Source: Planctomycetota bacterium
GTDB taxonomy: Bacteria; Planctomycetota; Planctomycetia; Pirellulales; Pirellulaceae
Direction of reading: 5' to 3'
NCBI GenBank assembly: GCA_024276655.1
Contig: JAJRWU010000200.1
Span: 1 to 37,230 of the forward strand
Length of the DNA: 37,230 bases
In this document: piece after piece, positions 1 through 7,367 of the stretch
Layout: every line of letters starts with the position of its first letter
How positions within the stretch are numbered: the stretch's first letter is position 1
The notes under the pieces: model-generated
Database searches by the model: none
The model's input: only the letters and a program-made list of their open reading frames with translations
Told to the model about the DNA's origin: nothing
Translations under genes and position numbers: made by a program

Positions 1-82
1 GCACGGCGCGGGGCACGCTGATCACGGGAAGTTGCATGAGGACGTCTCCGAGGTGCGCCGCTGGACTCTTACCTGTGGCCAT
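1..82 (-). CDS. Possible 5' end of a gene running off the left edge
   Basis: An ATG at 82 on the minus strand opens a frame with no stop up to the window edge (27 codons, starting MATGKSPAAHLGDVLMQLPV). The residue mix is protein-like, but no family can be recognised from this fragment. No good Shine-Dalgarno sequence precedes the ATG. It would lie downstream of, and on the same strand as, the DUF486 gene. The spacer 83-253 shows nothing else recognisable. Confidence 0.3.
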   Translation of the reverse strand, partial: MATGKSPAAHLGDVLMQLPVISVPRAV

Positions 83-253
83 GTTTTCGACCGATGGTAA
101 TTCAAACGAAGGGGTGGTGGAATTCCCAGGCATCCTTTGGCTTTCCTACCGCCGTGTCTCCATGACTTCCGAGCGGTCCGGAATTAATGTCTAACGACCA
201 AACACAATCTAGCGAAACCTCACAACAGTTGAGTAGTCGAGGGGCTTGTCTGA

Positions 254-619
254 TCAAGAGATTTCACCTCGAAACACGAAGTACACCGCGCCAACCAAGC
301 ATAACCCCGCCCACAGATAATCAAGTTTAAGGTCCTCTTTCATGTACAGTACGGAAAATGGAACAAAAACACTCAACGCGATGATTTCCTGAAGGATCTT
401 CAATTGCCCGATACTCAAAACAGTAAAGCCGATTCTGTTTGCTGGAACTTGAAACATATATTCAAATAGCGCAATACCCCAACTAATCAGGGCGACAAAA
501 ACCCAGGGCTTATCCCCCAACTCTTTCAAGTGCGCGTACCATGCGAATGTCATGAACACATTGCTACAAATAAGCAGAGCTACAGTTGCCAATATCGGAT
601 TCAACAGCGACTCCCTCAT
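254..619 (-). CDS. DUF486 (DMT-superfamily-like) small membrane protein
   Basis: This is a 121-residue, very hydrophobic protein with about four predicted membrane segments (roughly residues 8-28, 38-56, 66-88 and 99-117). The internal stretch FEYMFQVPANRIGF and the Leu/Ile-rich helices match the DUF486 family (COG3169), whose members are about 110-120 residues and look like half of a drug/metabolite transporter. The substrate is unknown. Only 13 bases separate it from the stop of the radical SAM gene upstream, so the two are probably co-transcribed. It is the last gene of the minus-strand group that begins with the GcvH-like protein. The family is clear; the link to the redox genes is inferred from spacing alone. 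Confidence 0.85.
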   Translation of the reverse strand: MRESLLNPILATVALLICSNVFMTFAWYAHLKELGDKPWVFVALISWGIALFEYMFQVPANRIGFTVLSIGQLKILQEIIALSVFVPFSVLYMKEDLKLDYLWAGLCLVGAVYFVFRGEIS

Positions 620-632
620 TGTTCACGCCGCC

Positions 633-1823
633 CTACGTATACGCCCCGAAGCCAAAGAACCAATGTTTTTTGGCAAACCGATACGCCCAATGCTCCTCGG
701 GAATTTCGTTGCCAGGATCATACTGACTACTACGCGACGTGAGCTGCTCCAACTCTTCGAGCGACGTGCCGCGTTGGGTGGTGTCGGCGGCGCTGTGTTT
801 GGCGACCAACTCCTGTACTAAATCGGGCCGTTCCAGAATGACGCAGCCTTGCGTGGCCGCCGCCGAAGTTTCACGAAAGTCCTTGAGGAACTCCGACTCC
901 GTAATGATATTGAACAAACTCGGGCCATCGTGAATCGTTTCGGTGGCGAATTGAATCACGGGGCACGGCTCAATGGCGCCCGAAGGACCAATATGATGGC
1001 TGATACCGGTGGCCATCGGGCAGAGCGCCTCACCGCGATCATCCCAATAGGCGTCGACCAAGCCGATCGGCAACTTGGCCCGCATTCGCACCACGAACTT
1101 GCGAATATCGAGCACTTGCTGGGGCGTGAGCGCCAATTCCTCGGCCGGGTCGGGCCCGATCACGCGATAGGTGTGAAACCAAGCGTAATGCACGCCCATG
1201 TCGATCAACCGCAACAGCCACTCTTCACTCACCAGTTCGATATTCGATTGGCAGACGCTCGTCGCGACGCCCACAATCAGCCGATTGCGAATGGCGTTTT
1301 CCAAACCGGCCATTGTTTTGCTGAGCACATCCTTGTTGCCGCGGCGTTCGTCGCTGACAACTTCGGAGCCTTCAATACTAACCAACACCGTGGCGTTGCC
1401 GACGCGCCGCAGCCGCTGGCCAACTTCATCGCTGATCAGATGCCCGTTGGTGAAAATCTGGAAGTAGCAGTCGGGGTGGGCTTCTAAAATATCGAACAAA
1501 TTCGGATGCATGAACGGTTCGCCGCCCAACAGGCCGAAGAAACTGTTGCCGTGTTTTTTGGCGTCGTTGATGATGCGGTTCATGTCGTCGAGTTCGATCA
1601 TCTGACGCGGCGAGGCCACATCAACCCAACAACCCTGGCAGCGCAACTGGCAGGAATTGATCAACGAAATGTACAGAAACGGCGGGAAGTGTACGCCCTT
1701 TTTCAACCGCTTTTTGAATTTCTGCACCGAGCGCACGCCCTTGAAACCGGCGTTGACCATGAACTTCCAGAGCACCCGTTTGTCGGGTTCGGTCAACATG
1801 CGCTTGGCGAGTCGGAAGATCAT
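633..1823 (-). CDS. Radical SAM enzyme
   Basis: A 396-residue protein. The radical SAM cluster motif CxxxCxxC is at Cys58, Cys62 and Cys65 (NSCQLRCQGCW), and the SAM-contact motif GGEP is at about 100-103. A later Cys pair (LCPMATG... and EPCPVIQ) followed by GCVILERPDL looks like a SPASM-type or other auxiliary cluster region. The fold would generate a 5'-deoxyadenosyl radical; the substrate cannot be read from the sequence. The ATG at 1823 was chosen because it leaves an N-terminal region typical of the family. It lies 113 bases after the ferredoxin gene and 13 bases before the DUF486 gene, in one direction. It is not recognisable as lipoyl synthase. Candidate roles are modification of a partner protein or of a small cofactor. 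Confidence 0.88.
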   Translation of the reverse strand: MIFRLAKRMLTEPDKRVLWKFMVNAGFKGVRSVQKFKKRLKKGVHFPPFLYISLINSCQLRCQGCWVDVASPRQMIELDDMNRIINDAKKHGNSFFGLLGGEPFMHPNLFDILEAHPDCYFQIFTNGHLISDEVGQRLRRVGNATVLVSIEGSEVVSDERRGNKDVLSKTMAGLENAIRNRLIVGVATSVCQSNIELVSEEWLLRLIDMGVHYAWFHTYRVIGPDPAEELALTPQQVLDIRKFVVRMRAKLPIGLVDAYWDDRGEALCPMATGISHHIGPSGAIEPCPVIQFATETIHDGPSLFNIITESEFLKDFRETSAAATQGCVILERPDLVQELVAKHSAADTTQRGTSLEELEQLTSRSSQYDPGNEIPEEHWAYRFAKKHWFFGFGAYT

Positions 1824-1936
1824 ATGGCTTTATGCTTTGCGAGCCCAGACTTCGTGGAGCGGCCATCGGCCGAATTTTATTTTTCAGCTTGCGGCGTTTG
1901 CCACGCTGGCTGGTCGCGCTCCTGGGGGAACCGCTA

Positions 1937-2827
1937 TCAGACGTCGTGTTTCGATTGCTCTTGTTGTTGTAACGCTTTTTCGGCCTTGCGTTTGGCTTCG
2001 GCCGCCTTGGCTTGAATTTCATCCATTGAGGGCAAACTCGATATCACCTCGGCCGGAATTTCCAAATCGCCCAGGCCTTCTTGTAGTTTCTTCAAGCAAC
2101 GCATGCGCTCCTTGAGGGCGCGTTCGTCGTCTCGCTCCTTGGAAAAACGAGACTTCGCCTTCTCGCTGCGATCGCGCAGCAACGCGTAAATATCGCCTCC
2201 CAAGAGCGACGAAATATCGACCTTCATCGCTTCGCGGCGGAGGTCGTCGCTGTTGATCTCGGCGCCGTTAATAGGACCGGCTTTGTACTTGGGAAACAAA
2301 ATCGCGACGTCAGGACAAACCCGCGAACAAGCCGGGCAGTCGGTCTTGCAGTTGGTTTGATTTTGAACCTGTATCTTACCATCGCCCGATACGCCGTACA
2401 CGTCGAACAGGCAAAAGCTCAAACACTGCATGCAGTTGGTGCAGCGATCAAAATCAATCACCGGAAACCAAGGTTTCCAACCGCCCGGCGGCGTAACATT
2501 TTGTTCATTCTGCTCGGCCTCCACCAAGGCCAACACCGAAGCCGCGCCGGCCTCAATAATGCCTTCGTCCAACTGGTGGAAATGGAGCCTGACCTCGCCC
2601 AGCGCGTCTTCCACGTGCGGAGGTTTTTCTCCCACGAACCTGCCCAGCACCAGGAGGTCGGCATGGCCCAGGTTCGGCAACCGCCCGCCGGGCCGCACAT
2701 TGCTGACCGCGTACCCGCGCTCCAGCAAAGCGCTGGTTGCTTCAAAGCGTTCGTCGGCGCCCAAAGGATGACTGCCTTCACCCTCGTAAAGCACGACGCG
2801 CCAAGATGCAGCTACGGGTGAGATCAT
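1937..2827 (-). CDS. Two-cluster (2x[4Fe-4S]) ferredoxin with an unknown N-terminal domain
   Basis: A 296-residue protein. Residues 9-105 form an alpha/beta-looking domain (WRVVLYEG at its start) that I cannot assign. A ferredoxin core follows with Cys129, 132, 135 and 139 (CTNCMQCLSFC) and Cys160, 164, 167 and 171 (CKTDCPACSRVC). This gives two four-Cys sets, the second with an unusual CxxxCxxCxxxCP spacing. The tail after about residue 200 is charged and probably coiled-coil, ending in Lys/Gln-rich sequence. The ATG at 2827 overlaps the TGA of the upstream gene by four bases (ATGA), so translation of the two is coupled. It probably carries electrons between the HdrA-N-like protein and another partner such as the radical SAM enzyme; this partner assignment is inferred from the neighbours. 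Confidence 0.85.
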   Translation of the reverse strand: MISPVAASWRVVLYEGEGSHPLGADERFEATSALLERGYAVSNVRPGGRLPNLGHADLLVLGRFVGEKPPHVEDALGEVRLHFHQLDEGIIEAGAASVLALVEAEQNEQNVTPPGGWKPWFPVIDFDRCTNCMQCLSFCLFDVYGVSGDGKIQVQNQTNCKTDCPACSRVCPDVAILFPKYKAGPINGAEINSDDLRREAMKVDISSLLGGDIYALLRDRSEKAKSRFSKERDDERALKERMRCLKKLQEGLGDLEIPAEVISSLPSMDEIQAKAAEAKRKAEKALQQQEQSKHDV

Positions 2828-3231
2828 GGTTCTTCTACTTGCGTTTCTTCGATCGGGGTTTCTTCCACCGCTGCCATGTCTTCGTTGCTGGACGTGATTT
2901 CTTCAGTCGATAATAACCGAGATACAATTTCCGCGGCGCTCTCGGTTCGCATGTTCAGCACCCGATGCGTCTGTTCTTGAATAGGCGCTTCGGCCGCAGC
3001 GAACAACCATTTCACCGCACGAGGATAACACGCCGCGATTCTCACGTTCTCTTGTTGCGCGATTTGCAACAAGGCGGGATCTTGCCGCGCCGACATCTCA
3101 CACAAATCGGCCACGGCATCGAACGCGACTCCCGATTCCGAAAGCTGTTTCAGCACTTCTTGCTTGACCTCGCGCGGCACGACCTTGGCATACGCGCAGT
3201 GGCAATACAAGAGCTGACACGGGTTCGCCAT
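2824..3231 (-). CDS. Stand-alone HdrA N-terminal-domain-like Fe-S protein
   Basis: A 135-residue soluble protein. The N-terminal 95 residues carry Cys10 and Cys12 (LYCHCAYA), Cys44 (DLCE) and Cys68 (IAACYPRAVKWLF). This order and spacing matches the N-terminal domain of heterodisulfide-reductase subunit HdrA (VCHCG..., TCSE..., AACSPRTHEPLF), which ligates a [4Fe-4S] cluster. The flavin domain and the later ferredoxin-like parts of HdrA are absent. The last 30 residues are acidic and low-complexity. It is coupled by an ATGA overlap to the ferredoxin gene, which could supply the missing clusters in trans. The HdrA resemblance comes from motif reading by eye and needs a profile search. An alternative is an unrelated Cys-rich electron carrier. 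Confidence 0.6.
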   Translation of the reverse strand: MANPCQLLYCHCAYAKVVPREVKQEVLKQLSESGVAFDAVADLCEMSARQDPALLQIAQQENVRIAACYPRAVKWLFAAAEAPIQEQTHRVLNMRTESAAEIVSRLLSTEEITSSNEDMAAVEETPIEETQVEEP

Positions 3232-3335
3232 CTTTTCTAGCTGCTCTCTTTCTGGTTCTCGGCTTCTCCGCGATGCAAGCGGCGTCTCACCAGTTCATTG
3301 GGCCGCCAACTCATTGGGAAGGCCGGGATTTTTCA

Positions 3336-3737
3336 TTTATCAATAGTTATTTGTCAGTAGTCATTTGTCATTGGAGGCAACCGCGATGGTTTGTCGATAT
3401 GCCTATTTCGTTTTCGCTGTTTTGCTGCAACCTTCTACTTCACACGGCTAGCATTGGCTCGTTTAACGGCAAGCCGAAGGCGGCTGCGTTTTTCTGTCTT
3501 GCCCGAACGAATTAGCTCAAAACGCAGCCGCCTTCGGCTTGCCGTTAAACGAAAAAGGCGCCATTTTCAACCGCGAGCAGTATAATCACGCGAACGGCAG
3601 AATCGATGAGCCGATCTTCCAGATTGTCCGCACTGGAAGAGTTTTTCATCACTCTTTCGATCCTCCCTCCAATGACAAATGACGATTGACAAATGACGAT
3701 TGACAAATGACGATTGACAAATAACTATTGACAAATT
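3336..3737. repeat. Composite repeat block inside the redox gene group, with inverted TTTGTCAAT-type ends
   Basis: The left end (3336-3378) and the reverse complement of the right end (about 3664-3737) share TCAATAGTTATTTGTCA followed by CATTTGTCATTGGAGG. The right end holds a 14-bp tandem repeat, GACAAATGACGATT: three exact units at 3674-3715, a variant at 3716-3729 and a partial unit. Between the ends sits the hairpin element listed separately. With its flanks it fills the whole 620-bp gap between the HdrA-N-like gene and the CobW gene; nothing coding is evident. It looks like a nested, non-autonomous insertion. Confidence 0.75.
3431..3595 (-). repeat. MITE/REP-like hairpin element, copy 1
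   Basis: The core is a perfect 33-bp inverted repeat: arms 3460-3492 and 3519-3551 around a 26-base loop, each containing GTTTAACGGCAAGCCGAAGG. A second copy lies near 16640-16790 in the opposite orientation. The similarity continues outside the arms on both sides (for example AGCCGTG-GAAGTA on one side and CGGTTG-AAATGGC on the other), so the mobile or duplicated unit is about 150 bp, not just the hairpin. Short frames reading through it are not genes. Confidence 0.8.
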
Positions 3738-3852
3738 TATACTCCAGCCGCCACATCGCTCTTGTTTCCTTGGCGGCCTCTATATTCTTAGCGCCTCTAT
3801 TTCCTTGGGGGTTGCTCCGCCAGCGGAGAAAGCGAACGGTGCGCATTTCGCT

Positions 3853-4989
3853 CTACACGAGCCGATGGGTGGGAGTGGGAGGGGAAGGTCGGAATGCTTC
3901 CTGGTGTTCAACTTCCAAAATCAGTCTAGTCGAGCCTTGCACGGCTCGCAACACCCGAGAAACAATGGCTTCGAGCGTTTCTGGCGGCCCTTCCGCTCGT
4001 AAATTCAGAATCAGTTCGCCCTTTTGCAACGGCGCCGCCAACCGGTAGGAAAGCTCCGGAGGTAGGTCGTCTCGCACATAGTTCGCCACCGCTAAATCGG
4101 AGCCGCCGCCGGTGGGCGAAAACGTCATTTTCAGATGCGCCACTTCCACCGACTCCGCATGCAACTCGGCTTGCAGACGTCGCATGCAATCGAGCACGAA
4201 GGCGTTGCCGTCAAATTCACAGCGATCGTTAAGATGGCCATTGCTGGAATCGGCGCCGCTGGCCACCTGAATCGTACTGTTTAACCAACCCAACAGGGCT
4301 TCGCCTTCGGCGTATTCCTGGTAATCGACGTCCATGTTTGGCGTTTCGCCCAACGAACCCGATTCCAATCGCGCCAGCCACTCCGCGACGCCTTCACCAG
4401 TGCGCGCGGAAACCCGCAAGATCTCTTTCTCGGGATAACGCTCGCGCAGCGCTGCTTGGAGCGCGTCGATCCGCCCGCCGCCGATTTGATCACATTTATT
4501 GATGACCAGAATCTCGGCCTCTTCAAGTTGCTTCTCGTAGATGTAGACCACTTTTGACGAAAACACCTTGCCGGCTTCCACACCCAGCACCCGCAAAGCG
4601 CGCACGGGGTCGAGCATCACACTCAGCGGAGCGATGGAGTAATGCTCGCCGTAGATCCGCCGTAGCGGGTAGCTGACCGTGGCCTTCAAGTCGGTGCAAC
4701 TGCCGACCGGCTCCGCCAGGAAGACATCGGGCTGCGATTCCGCGGTCAGTTTCTCCGCCGCCGCAACCAGGGAGTTGAACTGACAACAAAAACAACCGCC
4801 CGTGATTTCCTCCGTGGGAAAACCGGCGGCGCCAAGAATGGCGGTGTCGACCAAGCCGGTGCTCTGGTCGTTGGTGATTAACCCAACGCGCTGGCCGGCG
4901 TCGGCCAACCGCTTCGCCAAGTTGCGCATGGCGGTGGTTTTACCGGCGCCAAGAAAACCGCCAATCATCAGGTACCGGGCTTTGGACAA
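3853..4989 (-). CDS. CobW/COG0523 family GTP-binding metallochaperone
   Basis: A 378-residue G3E-family GTPase. The Walker A motif GGFLGAGKTT is at residues 10-19, the metal-binding CxCC motif GGCFCC at 64-69 (Cys66, 68, 69), and the guanine-specificity motif NKCD at 164-167. A C-terminal half of the usual kind follows. Members deliver or insert metal ions (cobalt, zinc and others) using GTP. The start is a TTG at 4989, preceded by a strong ribosome site (AAGGGGATGAGAGTTG) and an in-frame stop just upstream. The alternative ATG at 4968 forms TGATG with the upstream stop but would cut into the first beta strand. It overlaps the GcvH-like gene by 22 bases. The metal is unknown; service to the neighbouring Fe-S or radical SAM proteins is inferred. 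Confidence 0.9.
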   Translation of the reverse strand: MSKARYLMIGGFLGAGKTTAMRNLAKRLADAGQRVGLITNDQSTGLVDTAILGAAGFPTEEITGGCFCCQFNSLVAAAEKLTAESQPDVFLAEPVGSCTDLKATVSYPLRRIYGEHYSIAPLSVMLDPVRALRVLGVEAGKVFSSKVVYIYEKQLEEAEILVINKCDQIGGGRIDALQAALRERYPEKEILRVSARTGEGVAEWLARLESGSLGETPNMDVDYQEYAEGEALLGWLNSTIQVASGADSSNGHLNDRCEFDGNAFVLDCMRRLQAELHAESVEVAHLKMTFSPTGGGSDLAVANYVRDDLPPELSYRLAAPLQKGELILNLRAEGPPETLEAIVSRVLRAVQGSTRLILEVEHQEAFRPSPPTPTHRLV

Positions 4990-5486
4990 CTCTCATCCCC
5001 TTCGTCAGGCAGGTTCGCGTGAAGCATTCTCTCAATGACCGCGTCTAACACCGCGACATATCCGTCGACATCGACGCTGCGTGCGTCCGGCTCGCCGCGA
5101 ACCGAATACAGCCAACCGGCGCCGTAAGGGTCGGAATCGAGCAGCGCCGGATTCTTGGCAAGTTCAGGATTGCCGCCGACGAAACTTCCTTCCAACACGC
5201 AATAGATATCCGACAGGGCCTTAAACCCCTCAATCCAACCGATGGACCGCCCAACTTCCACCAAATCGTTTTTCGCAACGGAAAATTCCTGCTCGACCAA
5301 GTCGCCCAACATACGGGTGGCGAATTTCGTCAGCCCCACCCGCCAGACGCCGCCATCCGCCGCCACTCCAGGGAAAGCGTCTTTCATCAACCAGCAATGG
5401 GAAGGCGTGTATAGGCGGTCGACAGGCAGACGCGTCGAAAAACGGGATTGCCGGTAATAGACCGTCTTTTTCGAGGGGGGCGACAT
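4968..5486 (-). CDS. GcvH-like lipoyl-carrier protein
   Basis: A 172-residue protein of the glycine-cleavage H / lipoyl-domain type. After a basic leader the family pattern runs LYTPSHCWL (26-34), VGLTKFATRMLGDLVE (50-65), the lipoyl-lysine segment IEGFKALSD with Lys89, and a tail NPELAKNPALLDSDPYGAGWL. Typical GcvH is about 125-130 residues; here the N-terminus and C-terminus are both extended. The ATG at 5486 has GGAG close upstream. It is the first gene of the minus-strand group and overlaps the CobW gene. No gcvT or gcvP is present, so a role as a redox or acyl carrier like the lipoate-binding proteins (LbpA) of Hdr-like sulfur oxidation is as likely as glycine cleavage. Lipoylation itself is inferred from Lys89. 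Confidence 0.85.
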   Translation of the reverse strand: MSPPSKKTVYYRQSRFSTRLPVDRLYTPSHCWLMKDAFPGVAADGGVWRVGLTKFATRMLGDLVEQEFSVAKNDLVEVGRSIGWIEGFKALSDIYCVLEGSFVGGNPELAKNPALLDSDPYGAGWLYSVRGEPDARSVDVDGYVAVLDAVIERMLHANLPDEGDESCPKPGT

Positions 5487-5650
5487 ATTCTCCGTCCGCT
5501 TTCACAACAGCAATCGCCCCAATGGCGACCCCTTCGATGATAGTTGTCTTTCCTGCCCCACACAAGTTTGGGCAAAAGCGAACCTCTCAGAAAAAACTCT
5601 CACTCCGTATTGACAAGCAGTTTCCAACCAGCGAAACTAAACGTCGTTGT

Positions 5651-5722
5651 TGATACGGAGTCTCAGTATCACCAAGTATCGGCCCTTCGGGTTTTTCCTT
5701 GCGAATGATACTCAGACTCATT
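5651..5722. promoter_or_regulatory. Two Fur-family-box-like palindromes in a divergent spacer
   Basis: The sequence at 5704-5722, AATGATACTCAGACTCATT, is a 9-1-9 palindrome with 7 of 9 paired positions and resembles Fur/Zur/PerR-type operators. A related palindrome, TGATAC-N9-GTATCA, is at 5651-5671 and shares GAGTCTCAGTATC with the inverted second box. A TTGACA hexamer lies at 5610-5615, pointing toward the DUF1559 gene. The spacer separates the DUF1559 gene from the divergent GcvH/CobW group, so either or both could be controlled. Binding is inferred from shape only. Confidence 0.4.
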
Positions 5723-5778
5723 TACCAAGCCCTCCCCATTCCCTCCCTGCTCGATTCATTAAAAAGAGGTTCTACGCC

Positions 5779-6768
5779 ATGTTTCGGAACACACCAAAAC
5801 GCATTGGCTTCACATTGGTGGAATTGTTGGTCGTGATTGCCATCATCGGAATTCTGGTGGCCATGCTTCTGCCGGCCGTGCAGGCGGCCCGCGAGGCGGC
5901 CCGCAGGATGTCGTGCGGCAATAATTTGAAACAAATCGGGCTGGCCCTCCACAACTACCACGATACCTACAAAAAGTTCCCGCCGGCGGGAATCTATCGG
6001 CCGGGCGTCAGTTCGATCAGTTGGTCGGTGCAAGCCCGCCTGCTGCCGTTCCTCGAACAAGCCAACCTGCAAGACCTCATCAATTGGTCGGCGCCCTACG
6101 ACACCCAGCCACTGGTGACCAAACAACGCGTGGCGGCGTACCTCTGTCCAAGCGAAGTGAACGATCGCGAGCGACCCGACGGCGCCATCACGCACTACCC
6201 GCTCAATTACGGCGTTAATCAGGGTGATTGGTTCATTTACAATCCTCTCAACCGGCAGAGCGGCAACGGACTGACCGGCCCCAACGCCAGAAACAGCTTC
6301 GCCAGCATTACCGATGGCACAAGCAATACGCTGGCCTTTGCCGAAGTCAAAGCCTGGACTCCCTACCTGCGCGACGGCGGCGCGCCGAGCGGCATGGGAG
6401 CGCCCATTCCGCTGAACAGCGGGACGGTGGTCGGTTACGGAGGCGATTTCAAATCAAACTCAGGACACACCGAATGGGTCGATGCGCGGGTCCATCAATC
6501 GGGTTTCACGAGCGCCTTCCCTCCCAACTCGCCGGTGATTTATACCAGTGGCGGCCAAGAATTTGACATCGACTTCAACTCCTCCCGCGCCGGAAGAACG
6601 CTCAATCAAATCACTTACGCCGTCGTGACCTCGCGCAGCTACCATCCCGGCGGCGCCCAAGTGGTGCTGGTCGACGGCGCCACCCGCTTCATTCCCGAAA
6701 CGGTCGACTTGGCCACGTGGCGCGCGATGGCGACTCGTAATCGTGGCGAAGTCGTCACTCTGCCGTAG
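5779..6768 (+). CDS. DUF1559 pseudopilin-like protein
   Basis: A 329-residue protein of a family greatly expanded in planctomycetes. It begins with a type IV prepilin/pseudopilin signal: short basic leader, Gly10-Phe11 cleavage site, then TLVELLVVIAIIGILVAMLL, followed by AVQAAREAARRMSCGNNLKQIGLALHNYHD. Near the C-terminus SYHPGGAQVVLVDG is the H-X9-DG motif of prepilin-processing-associated proteins. It is probably processed by a prepilin peptidase and anchored in the membrane; the exact role of the family is unknown. The ATG at 5779 was chosen because AGAGG precedes it by nine bases and the prepilin leader starts there. A frame open further upstream would add 44 unlikely residues. The Fur-like palindromes lie upstream. 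Confidence 0.92.
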   Translation: MFRNTPKRIGFTLVELLVVIAIIGILVAMLLPAVQAAREAARRMSCGNNLKQIGLALHNYHDTYKKFPPAGIYRPGVSSISWSVQARLLPFLEQANLQDLINWSAPYDTQPLVTKQRVAAYLCPSEVNDRERPDGAITHYPLNYGVNQGDWFIYNPLNRQSGNGLTGPNARNSFASITDGTSNTLAFAEVKAWTPYLRDGGAPSGMGAPIPLNSGTVVGYGGDFKSNSGHTEWVDARVHQSGFTSAFPPNSPVIYTSGGQEFDIDFNSSRAGRTLNQITYAVVTSRSYHPGGAQVVLVDGATRFIPETVDLATWRAMATRNRGEVVTLP

Positions 6769-6838
6769 TCCGCTGGCGTCCTGGGGCGACGGGTTGCCGC
6801 GCCCGCCGAGATAGCCCCAGATCATCGGCCCACCCTTC

Positions 6839-6859
6839 TGAGGAATAGTCCCGAAATAA
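6839..6859 (+). repeat. Orphan copy of the GGAACnGTYCCGAAAT motif
   Basis: The motif reads TGAGGAATAGTCCCGAAAT and lies about 70 bases past the DUF1559 stop. Copies elsewhere start exactly at the stop codons of the FliA-type sigma, secretin and A-type carrier genes; here the leading triplet is also a stop (TGA) but no gene ends at it. Confidence 0.6.
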
Positions 6860-7012
6860 CTTCCCGATTTCATGTCGGACCGCGCAGGGCATAGCCTGAG
6901 GTTATTGCCCTTGCGATGGGTCTAAAACCCTCGCCTTCAGGCGAAACCTTGAGGATTTTATTGAGGTGGCAAGGGTTCGGTTGCCACGAAGAATTCTCGT
7001 GGAAGGAACTTT

Positions 7013-7090
7013 TTACCACAGAGTACACAGAGCACACAGAGAAAAAGGCGCCCTAAAAAATCTCTGTGTTCTCTGTGTGCTCTGTGGTAA
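7013..7090. repeat. CACAGAG-type inverted repeat
   Basis: Arms 7013-7042 and 7061-7090 (30 bases each, two mismatches) are built from CCACAGAG and CACACAGAG units around an 18-base loop. The same kind of repeat is familiar from spacers of many environmental bacteria. The transcript would fold into a very stable hairpin. Confidence 0.8.
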
Positions 7091-7219
7091 ATCTTCTTTT
7101 TCCTGGGGTAGCCTTTTGAGGAAGGTGGAGTTGTTTTCTTGTTGTGTGCGAAGGGCTTCAGTCCGTAGCTCACAACTTCTTTTCTGAACCTACCGGCTTC
7201 TAGCCGGTAGTCGTTGAGT

Positions 7220-7367
7220 CATGAACAGGTCGGAATTTCTCATAAACCTCTCCCCGAAAAGTTGATTGCGTCTTGCCGAAAACGCCGCGCAGATCAGCCG
7301 GAACGCGTTAGCGTCCGGTTCTCCGAGAATGCTGTAAACCGTGAGCTAGCTCATCGGCTGATGAACC
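7220..7367 (+). repeat. Long dispersed repeat, copy A
   Basis: About 150 bp, including GATCAGCCGGAACGCG, TTCTCCGAGAATGCTG, TAAACCGTGAGCTAG and CTCATCGGCTGATGAA. It matches the reverse complement of 29393-29545 at roughly 80-85% by eye, with small indels. It contains no credible reading frame and ends abruptly at both sides, as a duplicated or mobile unit would. Confidence 0.75.

Noticed and set aside
3674-3737. Tandem 14-bp repeats as a possible CRISPR array
   Set aside because: Units are directly adjacent with no spacers and there are no cas genes.
5230-5565. Overlapping minus-strand frame starting MCGAGKTTII, with a P-loop-like GAGKTT
   Set aside because: It overlaps the GcvH-like gene in another frame, and the P-loop lacks a hydrophobic strand before it. 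The GcvH frame shows clear family motifs, so this one is a shadow.
6958-7187. Short frames on both strands rich in Cys-Val-Leu (CVLCVLCG)
   Set aside because: They read through the CACAGAG inverted repeat, which gives such peptides in both directions.
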